Below, in pieces: positions 1 through 10,627 of a DNA stretch of 64,000 nt (its first letter is position 1; each line of letters begins with the position of its first letter). The translations under genes were made by a program, and so were the position numbers. The notes under the pieces are model-generated. The model saw only the letters and a program-made list of their open reading frames with translations. It searched no databases and was not told where the DNA came from. This DNA is from Dendrolimus kikuchii (taxonomy: Eukaryota > Arthropoda > Insecta > Lepidoptera > Lasiocampidae), in contig JAHHIN020000030.1 in the NCBI GenBank assembly GCA_019925095.2, forward strand, positions 6,535,001-6,599,000, given 5' to 3'.

Positions 1-540
1 CAAAGGACGGGGGGAGGTGAAAAAATTAATTAATTCATGTGACGTAATTTGTGGGTGGCCCCATATATGAAAAAGTAAATTGGCTCTTATTTAGCATTCG
101 ATGCCAATTTAGTATTTAAAAAAATAGTTTTCAGTGAATTAATTTAAAAAAACTTATCGGTTTTTTTTCGAACACAACTGGCAACCCTAGATAATCCGTA
201 GAAAACAGGCACAAAAGCATTATCTTAGTAAATCTCTATTTTGTTATTCCATTATTTTGTTTTAACACGTACTTTTTGTTAAAACTAGTGCTAGCCATTA
301 AAATTTAATTAAAAGCGTAATATTTTCAAAAGGTGCCGAAGGAAACAAAAAAGGTAAAGGTTTTGATTTACTTACTTAGGCCCTGTTACTATATGTTACG
401 GACTGTTTATTTGGTGGTGTGGTGTTAAAATAAAGTAATCGCTTCAGTTTGAGCGATTATTTTATTTTAACAATCGTTTAAATCGATGTCTATACACACC
501 AGCTTTACAATCGGTTAAACATTTGACATAAGCTATGTGG
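1..540. other. AT-rich DNA, no complete gene
   Basis: No long ORF is present. A short stretch near 171-189 (ggcaaccctag) resembles the right terminus of the hAT-type MITE at 15536-15972 and may be the end of a similar element whose other end lies outside the window. A possible mini-exon (316-353) is listed separately. Otherwise I see nothing identifiable. Confidence 0.4.
316..353 (+). CDS. candidate host mini-exon, copy a
   Basis: This 38-nt stretch lies between a plausible acceptor (ttaaaag) and a GTAAAG donor. In the only frame of interest it reads VIFSKGAEGNKK followed by a split G codon. A homologous 38-nt stretch at 4147-4184 has the same splice boundaries and phase, with about 28 of 38 bases identical by eye. 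Because 38 is not a multiple of three, both could not be included together without changing the frame, as in mutually exclusive exons. The acceptor pyrimidine tract is weak and no flanking exons are identified, so an old non-coding duplication is the main alternative. Confidence 0.25.
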
Positions 541-559
541 CTTGTGTCAAATTGATACA

Positions 560-832
560 CACGGAGTTTTTGGCGGGAACTGAAAGGGGACGTTGTACTG
601 TGCAGTTTTATTTTCTAAAAATGTGTAAAATTACTTTAAAATGGACAATAGTTGTAGGATATTGATAGTTTTTGAGTAGTAATTATGGGTTTTTGTGAGA
701 AATGTGAAATGTATAGTCAAATGTGGCCTTTTGAATTTTCACAAGAACTCCGTTGAATGGTGTGGATTGTAGCCTACAATACAACTGCGCCTGGCTTAAA
801 GGCCTAGTTGCGAAGCCATAAACTTAAAAAAA
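560..832 (+). repeat. partial copy of foldback MITE family F
   Basis: The stretch beginning with gagtttttggcgggaactgaaag and ending with ggcttaaaggcctag...aagccataaac matches the centre and right arm of the complete foldback element at 32517-33070. Only one arm is present, so this is a truncated copy. It has no coding potential. Confidence 0.75.
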
Positions 833-853
833 ATTGATGCACACATACAAGTA

Positions 854-1121
854 CAGGGCGTTCCATTAGTAGCTCACAACGCCCAAAATGCTCAGTTGTT
901 AGCCGTTCCACAAGGCGACCGCGGTCGTTGTGGTCGTGGCGGAAACGTCACTAATGACGTCATCATTTTCGATCACACAACGCTCACAACGACCCACGTC
1001 AAGAGGTGGGTCGGTTAGCCGTTCCACTTGGGTTTACGATTGTAACGCCGGCAAGCAAGTGGAACGTGTAAAATGGCGGTCGTGAACGTGGTCGTTGTGA
1101 GTCCCTAATGGAACGTAGCCG
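854..1121 (+). mobile_element. TA-type MITE of the 'GTTCCATTAG' family, copy 1
   Basis: A 268-bp element bounded by inverted ends that share CGTTCCATTAG. It is flanked by TA on both sides, consistent with a Tc1/mariner-type TA duplication. It is GC-rich compared with its surroundings and has no coding capacity. It contains the perfect palindrome ATGACGTCAT at 954-963, identical to a CRE/ATF-type site. Related copies lie at 1146-1409 (opposite orientation) and 17238-17501. Mobilisation in trans by an autonomous transposase is inferred. Confidence 0.7.
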
Positions 1122-1145
1122 TAATGTCAAAATTCAAACGTTTGG

Positions 1146-1409
1146 CAGCGCGTTCCATTAGTAGCTCACAACGACCACGTTCACGACCGCGATTATTCCC
1201 GTTCCCCTTGTTTGCGGGTGTCACAATCGTAAATACAAGTGAAACAGTTATTTAATCCACCTCTTGACATGGGTCGTTGTGAGCGCTCCGTGAGCGAAAA
1301 TCATGACGTCATTAGTGACGTTTTCGCCACGACCGTAACGACCGCGATCGCCTTGTGGAACAGCAGACGGAGCATTCTGGGTACTGTGAGCTACTAAAGG
1401 AACGCGCTG
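1146..1409 (-). mobile_element. MITE of the 'GTTCCATTAG' family, copy 2
   Basis: A 264-bp element with 25-bp terminal inverted repeats that differ at one position (ends CAGCGCGTTCC / GGAACGCGCTG). It is an inverted relative of the element at 854-1121, only about 25 bp away. It carries the same ATGACGTCAT palindrome at 1303-1312. No clear target duplication is visible. Confidence 0.7.
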
Positions 1410-1471
1410 AGTAGGGTAAGTGTTGACAAAATCAACGCTGAAAGTGTTCGAACCATAATACCAAACAAAGA

Positions 1472-1506
1472 AGTAGGGCAGGTGAATGAATAGTAAGATA
1501 TAAGAA
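1472..1506 (+). repeat. short dispersed repeat (gtgaatgaataRtaagatata)
   Basis: A short block related to 34338-34372 (+) and to 15048-15085 (-). All three share a core of the type gtgaatgaata-taagatata. The parent element is not recognised. Confidence 0.4.
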
Positions 1507-1663
1507 CTGGCCATTAATACACAAAACGTCTGTGAAGTCCCGGGACCCCCTGTGCATTGCAAAGTATTCATATCGGGTGCTGATTGTGTACAAGCGTTAT
1601 TCTAAACATAGATGGTCTTATTCATATTCAGTTAGAGTAAGTTTGAACGCTTCTTTAAGAACC

Positions 1664-2466
1664 TTTATCCGTGCAGGAACGGAAACAGAATACAAGTTCT
1701 CACGGCCGAAGGGCCTGTCGTAATAGGCGACAAAACAACCCACAGCTTTATGCCCGTCTCGATGGCTACCACGCCTGCCTTAACAACATTCAGTTGTGTT
1801 CCGGCATTAGTGGCCAAACTGCGGTCTCCCTATAAGGCCTACGCAGACCGGGACGACATGGCAAGGGATTTTGCCGTCAGTCAGCGCACATTAGCCGCTT
1901 AGATACCGCGGCATTCCAGCGCCTTGCCACGGCATGCCACGCCTCGGCAGCTCCTGCTGCTCGATACACTTTTAGTCTTCAGTTGCGTTTGATCGTGTGT
2001 TGATGTACCTAAGTTTTAAAATGGTAGATTGGGATTTGGTGTTAATATCGATTATTGCAGACGAAGAAGGTGCACAGGCTAATAATAGGGATAGAAGAAG
2101 ATTCACTCACTCCGCAGTATGTCAAATCGAGCGCCGGAGTCCTTGGCATGCCGTTGCCTTGCCGCAGTACGCCACAAACTACTATGGATACACAAACTCA
2201 GTACGCCACGGCATTCCGCCTCGGGAGCCCGTGGCGCGTCTTTTAATGCCGTGCAATGAAATCCATTTCGATGCTACGGCATCATTTTAAAGCATAGCAA
2301 TTTATATAGTATTTCTATATCGATACGCTTGAATGTCCATTAATAAAAAAATAAATCCCTTGCCATGCCGTCCCGGTCTGCGTAGGCCCTTAGAGAGCAC
2401 AAGTGCATCTGTAACACAGTAACCGCTTTCCATAAGGTGGGCCGTTTGCCTGTCTGTTGAACTCAC
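1664..2466 (+). repeat. SINE-like retroposon family A, split by a MITE
   Basis: Family A is a roughly 290-bp retroposon that starts with cgtgcaggaacgga(g/a)a and ends with ...gtctgctgaactc-gcaataaa. It recurs at least ten times in the window. This copy is divergent. Its two halves (1664-1835 and 2390-2466) are separated by the MITE at 1836-2389. No ORF is present. It could be a SINE or a 5'-truncated 3' UTR of a non-LTR retrotransposon; the AATAAA-rich tail supports retroposition. Confidence 0.75.
1836..2389. mobile_element. PIF/Harbinger-like MITE
   Basis: A 554-bp element with about 35-bp terminal inverted repeats beginning GGCCTACGCAGACCGGGACG, with one mismatch over the arm. TTA/TAA triplets flank it, as expected for 3-bp TWA targets of PIF/Harbinger elements. 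It interrupts the family A retroposon exactly at its ctccctTAAgagag position. The interior holds shorter inverted motifs (gccacggcat) and no transposase. Confidence 0.7.
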
Positions 2467-2839
2467 GCTATAATATTTACTCTAACTCAATATGAATAAG
2501 ACCGAGAGTAAGTACGATCGTATGGACGTGATAGACGCGCTAGTGTGTATGCAAACTTACGGGCTCTGTGACCTTTTTCACCCATCTGTCACCATAAGTA
2601 TCTACGCGAACTCTTAACCCTTAAGACAATTATCGATATACGAAAAAGCCGCAAGACTAACACTATCACCATCTCGTAATATACCAAGAGAATATACCCA
2701 TTTCATACAAATCATACAACTCCTATATAAACAGAGTGAGACAACAACACAATTAACGATAACGTGCACAAACGCGATCTGCACTCTCATCGCGGACACA
2801 TATGTGCTAATTAGTGAGCTAAAGGGTTAAAGTGAAATA

Positions 2840-3569
2840 AGGCTTGTCAACATCACCACGTCACGACGTCGTCGTAGAACGGTGCGGTGTCGCGTCGCGG
2901 TGCATTGACGTGAACGTCTTGAAAATCGAATTGGAGTGGATCTTATCAATTAGAGAAACCCTGATCTACAAAACGAAGGTACTTATACTAGTGGCGCTAA
3001 GTATAGACATAATTGATACTTTAACAAACCTTTTTCCTTTTAAAGTTCGTTCAAAAATAATCTGTTTGAGCCAATTCGAAACATCGTCATGATTTAGACA
3101 AATATGGAAATTAAAGAATATATACTTATATATTTTTAAAGGAACTATATACAATGATTCGTCTACTTATTATGTGACTAACTTTAAGATCTATGACATT
3201 TTACTAATGCACGCTACCGCTACGTCGCTGCGGAACGACGCGTCGGAAGTTGTCGGAAGATGTTTCCTATTCCTATTGTCCTAGCGATTACTTGTGTAGA
3301 AAAATGACACCAATTATTGATTATATCTTCTTAACAATAGCAGGAGCTGATACGTTATGTGCGGTCCATATCTAGAAAGACTGCTATTTCACAGGTTCGT
3401 GAGTGAAAAATGTACCGGAATTTTGCAAGACAACGTTTAACGTTGCGGCATCGTCGTGTGCATTTTTACGACACGGTAACGTAAATTTGCACGTCACATC
3501 AGCGTGCCGCGGCGCGTCACCGCATCGTTTCGCGTTAACACGTCGTGCCGTGGTGATGTGGACAAGCCC
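2840..3569. mobile_element. long-armed foldback element
   Basis: The left end (GGCTTGTCAACATCACCACG) is an imperfect inverted repeat of the right end (...gtggtgatgtGgacaagcc). The similarity extends about 100-140 bp inward with many CG-rich mismatches. Total length is about 730 bp. No transposase ORF is seen, so this is a non-autonomous DNA element. Superfamily and target duplication were not determined. Confidence 0.6.
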
Positions 3570-4435
3570 AAAGTTGACGAGCCATAGTTAAGCGTACTTG
3601 CTCACACGTGTATCAGCCGCTATAGAAATTATTTTTGAGGTGATAACTTCTTATGGGAGGGTAAACCGCTTCGTTACCTAACGCGTTACCGCGCCAGTCT
3701 GTCTGGCTTTCCTTTCTCTCACGCATACGGCAGCGGTAGGCAGGCTTTTCCTCTCTCACTCTTACCCACAGCGCTAGCCGTATTTCGGTAATTAGATTAA
3801 ATAATTATACTAATAATATATGTACATGCACAAAATTCTAATGTACATATTCAAGAATTGTAAATAAGAATAAAATATATTTTATAATCAATAAAAGATT
3901 TCATTAATAAATAACCTTTCCTTACATTATCATATTAATATACATAAAATGTAAGTAATAACCTAAGCTTTTCTCAAGTTAAACGATTTTAAATAGTTCA
4001 ACTTATATTGGTTTAAGTTATAAGTTCTGTCGGGCGTCCCGAGACGCACACGTTTTTTATTTCATTAGTTTCTCATAAAACACAAATTTTAAATATATAA
4101 ACTAATAGCTAATGATAAACTATAACTTCCAAACATGTATTAAAAGTATAATATTTCAACAAGGTGCTGAAGCAGACGATAAAGGTGAGCACTGTTTATT
4201 TGTTTCTTTACTCATCCTGTAACCTACCTTGTGGTAGGTTACAAGGTTAATAGTAATGCGCAAAATAGTAGTGTAATGTGATCCTATGACGCTTCAGGCA
4301 TTACATAATAATTTTTAATCTGCTCGAAGTACAGCGATAAGGCTCCTATTGCTGCAAAATGTCCAAAATGGAGAAAAAAGTCAAAACTACTTTTCGTTGG
4401 TAATTACTGATCAACAATTTTCTTCATTTTTTTTA
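3570..4435. other. AT-rich DNA, no complete gene
   Basis: Apart from the candidate mini-exon at 4147-4184, I see only AT-rich sequence and a small hairpin near 4222-4252 (gtaacctacc...ggtaggttac). Confidence 0.4.
4147..4184 (+). CDS. candidate host mini-exon, copy b
   Basis: Homologous partner of 316-353: the same 38-nt length, a ttaaaag acceptor and a GTGAGC donor. The open frame reads IIFQQGAEADDK plus a split G. The GAE core is shared with copy a. Equal length, equal phase and length not divisible by three would fit alternative (mutually exclusive) use. The upstream pyrimidine tract is weak, so confidence is low. Confidence 0.25.
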
Positions 4436-4515
4436 TTTATTGCAGGAGATCAGCAGACAGGCAGACTGTCCACCTGATGGAAAGCGGTTACCGTTGTCTA
4501 TGAACATTTGAAACG
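4436..4515 (-). repeat. family A retroposon fragment
   Basis: This is the 3' tail portion only (ttgcaggagatcagcagacaggcag...), reading on the minus strand and truncated at gaacatttgaaac. It directly precedes the Helitron-like segment. Confidence 0.75.
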
Positions 4516-4669
4516 CTTAAGAAAGAGACAGAGATATTGCGAAATGTGAGTGTTTAATTCAATTTGTTCCTTTCCAGCTACAACAGTAGATGGCGCTGCA
4601 GGTATTAACTTCAAGATCTTTAACTTTCCATTACTTTTTTTCACTGTTATAAATAATTTCATTTTATTA

Positions 4670-5052
4670 TCCATATATATAAAAATCAATTGGTGTTCGT
4701 TAGTCTCGCTAAAACTTGAGAACGGCTGGACTGATCTGAATAATTTTGGTTTTGAATTATTTGTGGAAGTCCAGGGAAGGTTTAAAAGGTGAGTAAATAT
4801 GAAAAAAATGCTTATAATATAGTAAAAACAACAATTTCGCTTTTTCTTTTCTCGCAATTTGATGTTCGTCCCGTCGTTTAGAAATCAATCAAATTTAAAG
4901 GTCGTTCAGAAATGAAATAAATTTAAAAGTGACGTTTTTTTCCTTTTTTTAGTTTTGAATGTCAAACGCTTCATGGTCGTCCCGCCGTTCCGAAATCAAC
5001 GTTTTTTTATTTATTGATTCTGAGGCGGAACGAAGTTTGCCGGGTCAGCTAG
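4670..5052 (+). mobile_element. non-autonomous Helitron-like element
   Basis: Starts TCCATATATATAAAAAtcaattg and ends ...gccgggtcagCTAG|T. A 5' TC and a 3' CTAG end are typical of Helitrons. The start block resembles a widespread insect repeat of similar layout as I remember it. No Rep/helicase ORF is present. Confirmation would need the subterminal hairpin and AT host flanks in a multiple alignment. Confidence 0.5.
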
Positions 5053-5289
5053 TTCAATAATAAAAAAATGAATGAAGTATCAGTTGATTCTGATTAATAA
5101 AGTAAATTATGCAAGTTATAAATATGTAGCACAAGCGATTATAGTCTTGTGTATGAAATCGCTACCAGATGGGAGCGTGCCCAGAAGGCTGGCTGCATTG
5201 CCGCGCTGTATGGCGATGCTTATTCGTTGGGCGAAATATGAGCCAGCCTGGTCACGAGTGGCATCGAAGAGTTTCTTGCAAATTTTTAA

Positions 5290-5360
5290 TTACAATAGAG
5301 TCGCACTAATCCGGGACTTCAGTAGTCCGGTACTTCCAATAATCCGGCACCTCCTAGTTT
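5290..5360 (+). repeat. pogo/Tigger-like terminus
   Basis: The stretch acaatagagtcgcactaatccggga and the following tccggtacttccaataatccggcac resemble the terminal and subterminal repeats of pogo/Tigger elements (ca-tagag-c-c--atccggga). The other end was not found. Immediately upstream, 5153-5280 is a GC-richer open stretch that I cannot assign. Confidence 0.35.
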
Positions 5361-5568
5361 AGTGATACTACTGTAATAATTTTTTTTTGTGGGATCGGAA
5401 TAGGAGGAGGAAGAATTAGGCCATCGGAACTCTCACTCATCGTAAGAAACAAGATTTGGTCATGACTAACTGTTTCACGCCGATATTCTGTGTGAGCGTG
5501 GTGACACACCCATCGCGCCGGCCTTAACAGCTGTAATCAAGCTCATGACTCCAGCGTGGCGTTACCAC

Positions 5569-5862
5569 TTTATCAGTGCAGGAACGGAGAAAGAATACAA
5601 TTTCCTGCGGCCGAGCGGCCTGTCGTAGGAGGCCACAGAAACACCCCCGCAGGCACCCGCCTGAATGGCTACCACCCCTGGTCTATAGCATGCCGCCATA
5701 AAAACCTTGAGTTCCGCCGGCATCAGTGGCAAGGTTCCAGTCCCCGTTTAGAGAGCGGCAGCTCATTGATAGCACCTTGGTTCTACAAATGCCCTTGTGA
5801 TGGTAACCGCTTTCCGGTGGGCCGTCTACCTGTCTGCTGAACTCTAGCAATAAAAAAAGCCA
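5569..5862 (+). repeat. family A retroposon, near full length
   Basis: Runs from agtgcaggaacggag to ctgctgaactctagcaataaaaaaag with the canonical order of blocks. It is full length for the family but several percent diverged from the copies at 21994 and 29510. Confidence 0.8.
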
Positions 5863-6620
5863 CAATTGGAATAATAATATTAATTAATTAATTCAACATT
5901 AATTAATTAAACTCTATAAATTAAAAACTTCAACAAAATTGTTTAACCGCTCAATAATATTAAAAAAAATTTTTTTTTTCTTTGTTATATCTTCATATTT
6001 TTTTGTGTAATTACAATTATAATTTTTTTGCCGAGTGCAGGCGTAGGCACATGCATGTAAGCGTCCGCACCGGCTTACTTGGATTAGTATTAGTTATTTT
6101 TCTATAGCATATTAAAGCAAGCTGTGTCTTCATATAAAAGATCACATTCTAAAGGATACAAAAATATTATATTACTAATGTATTAAACATGTTCCTGAAT
6201 GTGCTCAGTTTTGAAGACCGTAAAAAAAAAAATAATGGGAGGCCCGAGCCCAGCAGTGCGACATTTATGGGCTGATATTATACAAGGGCCTCTATTGTGT
6301 GACTTTAATCGCATTTATCGTAGACTTCAATATAAACAACTTCTATATTTGTGAGTGTCATTTGGTATTGGAGGGCTACGTCGCCAACGCTGCTGCACCA
6401 CCCATCACCATCACAATTTTTTTTTCATAACCTTTCGCCATTCACTCTTCTGATAACTGAACAAATTAATTTTCTACTGATAGTTTTTCACATGGAAAAT
6501 ATACCTTGATAGGCTTGACTTATTTCTGTTCATGACTCATGACAAGCAAGCAGGTATGAACAGGTAAATTGGTATCAAAAATTACAGAAACGTTTTTTAA
6601 TTTTTTTATATCTTATCGCC
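5863..6620. other. AT-rich DNA with a SINE/LINE tail
   Basis: Poly-T and AT-rich sequence without a gene. The block at 6234-6287 (ggaggcccgagcccagcagtg...atttatgggctg) is an isolated copy of the tail that ends the tRNA-SINE at 30255-30560. Confidence 0.5.
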
Positions 6621-6812
6621 TATGGAGACTGGTACCTAGCCACTGATGCTGGAACACAGCTCAAGGTTGTTATGGCGGCATATTCTAGACGTGTGATAGC
6701 CATCCAGACAGGGTAAATACCCTACCACCTGGCTGTGGGTTGTTTTGTCGCCTCTTACGACAGGCGACCCCAACGCAGGATATTATATTCTGTCTCCGTT
6801 TCTACACGCATA
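6621..6812 (-). repeat. family A retroposon, truncated
   Basis: A minus-strand copy covering the 5' two-thirds of the family (ggagactggtacct... to ...tctgtctccgtttctacacg). The tail end is absent. Confidence 0.75.
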
Positions 6813-7013
6813 GAAAGAAAGAAAATATAATTTCCAATTGCGACACACACAACACAAATAGCTTAGAAAATATATATTAACGAATATGGTATTAGCCAGA
6901 TAGATAACACTTTATTGCTCACCAAATATACAATTTCAACAATGCACAATTACAATATTGTTATGGTAGAAACAATCTGCGGCCTTAATCGCTTAAAGCA
7001 ATCTCTTCCAAGC

Positions 7014-7029
7014 AACCTAATATTAAGGA
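7014..7029. repeat. target-site duplication of R1 copy 1, left
   Basis: The 16-bp sequence AACCTAATATTAAGGA is repeated without mismatch at 14301-14316 and brackets the R1 element. It abuts the poly-T (3' poly-A) end. Confidence 0.9.
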
Positions 7030-7442
7030 TTTTTTTTTTTTTTGAGGCGAGGGAAAATGCTTAACCGATTTACGCACAAACTGGGCCGTTGCTAGGGGAA
7101 CGATACGCGTCGGTCGGGGGCGATAACACTGCAGCAATAGTATGCTCTTGGCAGTGCTCCGTCCGCGATCGACGTCACAGAATAGTGTGGAAGACTCCGA
7201 GTGTTGCTACACGAGCGAGCAACCCCAATACCCACTAAAAACCCCCTCCTCCCTGTCGACCCTGCGCTTTTGTTTGTGTTGGAAAGGCTGAGATTTAGAA
7301 CATAGTTACGCCCAGTCGATCCAGCGCAATAAAGTGCCTGGAGTGTGTCCTGGGAGAACACACCCCACTTCGTTGTGCGGGGGTAGAAGGTCCTTTGCTC
7401 TCCTAGCAAGCTAAAGGCCCCCCGCGGTAAACGGAACCTAAC

Positions 7443-10400
7443 TCAGGGAGGGAAGTAATGCGCGTACCTGCCTCTCCGGGTGCCAGCTGAAGGCCGGCGA
7501 CCTCGAGAAGACGCATTAGCACGCGCTGCAAGACTTCTCTCCCTATCGCGTTCTGCGGCCTCCTTGAGTGACATTACTGTCTCACAAAAAGTAACCGCAG
7601 CTCCCCAATTGTCGCCGCTCTGCAGCATGGCCTTGACCAAGTCGCAGAGCGAATCGACCGGACCTATGTGCGTCTCAAGTTCGAAACGCTGCGGCGCCCA
7701 TGCGGCGCACTCGACTAGCGTGTGTAAAGCCGTGTCGGGCGCGCCGCACTGGCGGCAGTCCGGGGAAGGCAAGCAACATCCGTGTCCGGTAAGTATCTGC
7801 GTCGTCCTGAAGGTCAGGGTGCCGCTGGTGCGGTTGACCCATTCCGTCAGCTGTGGCTTGATTGCATCCACCGTGTAGCCGCCATAGGCCGCAGGGTTAT
7901 CGAGCTCTTGAGACCAGACGGCGATCATGGAGGCGGTTTCCGGCTTCCTGATCGCCTCGATTTCAACCTGACAGAAGGTCAGGCTTCTAGCTAGGGCATC
8001 CTGCCGGGTGCGACGCACCTCTGTCAGGACGTTCGCCTGGAAATGCCAGAGCGGATCGCCTGCCAGGAGGGTGGCCGCCGTCCGCGACACTGTGCGATAC
8101 CCCCGTATGGTCCTCACGGCCAGAACCTGCTGCGCCCGGTGCAGCAGGGTTCTGTTGTGGCGGTGAAGTGCAGTGGACCAGACGGGTGCACCGTACAGCG
8201 CCATACTCCTCAGGATGCCAGAGTAAAGTTTCCGCGTCGCACCCCCCGGACCCCCATGTTGGGAAGCAGCCTCGAGAGTGCGCCCGCGGATTTGACGAGT
8301 TTGGGAACTAGCTGCTCAAAGTGCGCTTTGAACAGCCATTTCCCATCGAGAACTAGCCCCAGATATTTCATCTGGGGCCCTACTCTAATGGCCACCCCTT
8401 GGACCGAAACGGTCAAGTCCGCGGGAGGATTGCGAAATTTCCTATGGAAGATCATGGCCTCCGTTTTCGCGGGGGAGACCCTCAAGCCCAGCCTAGCTAT
8501 TCGATCTACGACAATCGCCAACCCGGCGTTGGCGACGTCCAAGGATTCCGCAAATGACGCAGCGCGTGCCGTAAGTAGGGTGTCGTCCGCAAAGCAGATC
8601 AGCCCTACCCCGGGCAGGACCGGAACCCGAAGGATCCAGTTATAACCTACGTTCCAAAGAATCGGCCCGAGGACCGACCCCTGTGGAACGCCGCACGCGA
8701 CGCGTCGCCGACCTAACACGGGATTGCCGGACTCACCGCCCTCCCAAAGGATATGTCGATCCTGCAGATACGCGCCCAACAGCCTCGAGAGGTACGGGGG
8801 GACTCCATGTGCGCGGAGCCCCTCCCTGATCGTCTCATGAGGGAGGCTGTTAAAGGCGTTCGCTATGTCTAGCGACACCGCAAGAACTACATCCTTCGCT
8901 TGGACGGCTTCGTCCGTCAACGTTCGCAGCGTCTCGAAGGCGTCCATCGTGGAGCGCCTCCGCCGAAACCCGAACTGCGTTTCTGAGAGCCCCGGCTCCA
9001 CAGCGTCGAGATGCTTCACGAGCCGCTCCGCCAAGATCTTTTCGAAGACCTTAGCGACCTCGTTCAGCAGCACTATGGGCCTGAAGGCGGACGGATCGTT
9101 GGGAGGCCGACCTCCCTTGGGAATCAGGCACAAACGCCCCTCTTCCATTGCGACGGGAACCGACCGGCGCGAATACAGGCTTCGAACAGTTCCCGCAGCT
9201 GGCCGCGTAGATGTTTAGCGGCCAGGAAGAGGAGTCGACCTGGAACCCCGTCGGGTCCCGGTGCCGTCTTCCTGCCCCGGAGCCGGTCCAGGGCAACGTC
9301 TAGTTCCCCTTCGGAGATGGAGTGAGGCTCCTCGTCCGTGGGGGTGTCGGGAACGGGTGGACCCATACTGGGGGAAGTGAAGTTTGCCAGATCCGGGAAG
9401 AGCCCGTCGATAACCGACCGGAGCACCTCGGGTTCGAGCGTTTCCGTGACCGTGGATGTGCAAGGCCGCAACGTGTTGCGGGCCCCACGGTACGGACGCC
9501 CCCAAGGGTCCCGATCGAGCGTCTCGAGGAGCTCGGCCCGAGCTCGGGCTTTCGCTTGCAATATTGCAATCGAAAGGGCCTTTCTGGCCTCCCTAAACTC
9601 GCCCACGAGTCCATTTTCCGCGACATAGTCCGGAGGACGGCGCGCCCTGCAGCGTTTGAGCCTGTGGCTGATGATGCGAACTGCCTTTCGCATCTCGCCC
9701 AGCTCCTCGGTCCACCAGTGGACCTGCTTGCACGGAGGCTGCCGTTTGGAGACGCGAGGCATCGCCGCGTCGCAAACCCTCGTCAGGGTCTTGCGCATGT
9801 GCTCTGCCTGCGACTCCAGGTTCGCGAATTCGGCTGGGTAGGCCCAGCTTTCCGTGAGTGCCCACTTCTCGGCCTGCTCCGGATCGAGCTTGGTAAGGGC
9901 CCAACGCGGGAGGAGAGGGGAGCGATGAACAGGGCTCGGACCGGAGGAGAGGGTAAGTTCAAATCTGATGTACCGATTATCAGAGAGCGACTCCACCTCC
10001 TCCAGCACCCTCCATCCGACAACTCTGCGGGCGGCCGCATGAGTGGCGAATGACAGGTCGATAACCGATCCACCCCGCGCGCGCACGCAGGTCTGGACTG
10101 ATCCCTGGTTGAATATGGTCAGGCCGGATTGAAGAGTCCATTCCTCAACCGCCCGGCCCCTAGGTTCCGTGAACGCATTTCCCCAGGAACAGTGCTTTGC
10201 GTTAAAGTCACCCGTCACGAAAATCGTTTTAGGCGACAGTCTGCCTATGGCAACCCTGATGGCGTCCAAGCGAAGCTCTAACTCCGCCAGGGGGCGGTTA
10301 CGCGAAAAGTAAACGCCTATGATGACGATACTCCCGCTCTCCGCCACCGCATAGCCCTTTCCTCTTTCGAGACATGTAAGCGGTGTGCCAGACCCGGCTC

Positions 10401-10587
10401 TGGCCACCACCGCTACCACGTCGTCGAGGTCGCCCACCCAATTGCCGCAAAGCGGCACGTAATAAGGTTCGCTTATTACGGCCATGTTCGCTTGCCACTC
10501 CGCCATCGCCTGCAGGCACAAGTCCTGAGCGGTGGGGGAGTGGTTTACGTTCGCCTGAAATAGTGCTGTTACGGGCGTAATAGGCAT
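7443..10587 (-). pseudogene. R1-clade ORF2 (APE endonuclease + reverse transcriptase), broken
   Basis: The N-terminal APE-type endonuclease (from MPITPVTALFQANVNHS) cuts target DNA. The RT domain contains YRPI-like FRPIVLLNE, FGFRRRRST, CGVPQGSVLGP and the catalytic FADD. The C-terminal part has a Cys/His segment (CRQCGAPDTALHTLVEC). Defects visible by comparison with copy 2: the endonuclease SDH motif reads SDN, removing the catalytic His; there is a 1-nt loss near 9130 (QWKRGVCA versus QWKEGRLC), a second near 8240, and an in-frame 30-nt loss at the C-terminal zinc knuckle (FDKYLCRIVG absent). The ATG at 10587 is preferred over an upstream GTG because copy 2 uses the same position next to the ORF1 stop. 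Confidence 0.85.
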
Positions 10588-10627
10588 TGGAGGTGTCCAT
10601 TGCGCGTACTCCCGATGCACCCGTACG

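Noticed and set aside
1248..1571. 107-codon minus-strand ORF
   Set aside because: Most of it is the GC-rich MITE at 1146-1409; no domain or conservation signal.
9322..10053. 243-codon plus-strand ORF (also 37145-37876)
   Set aside because: Present in both R1 copies only because it is antisense to the conserved ORF2 endonuclease region.
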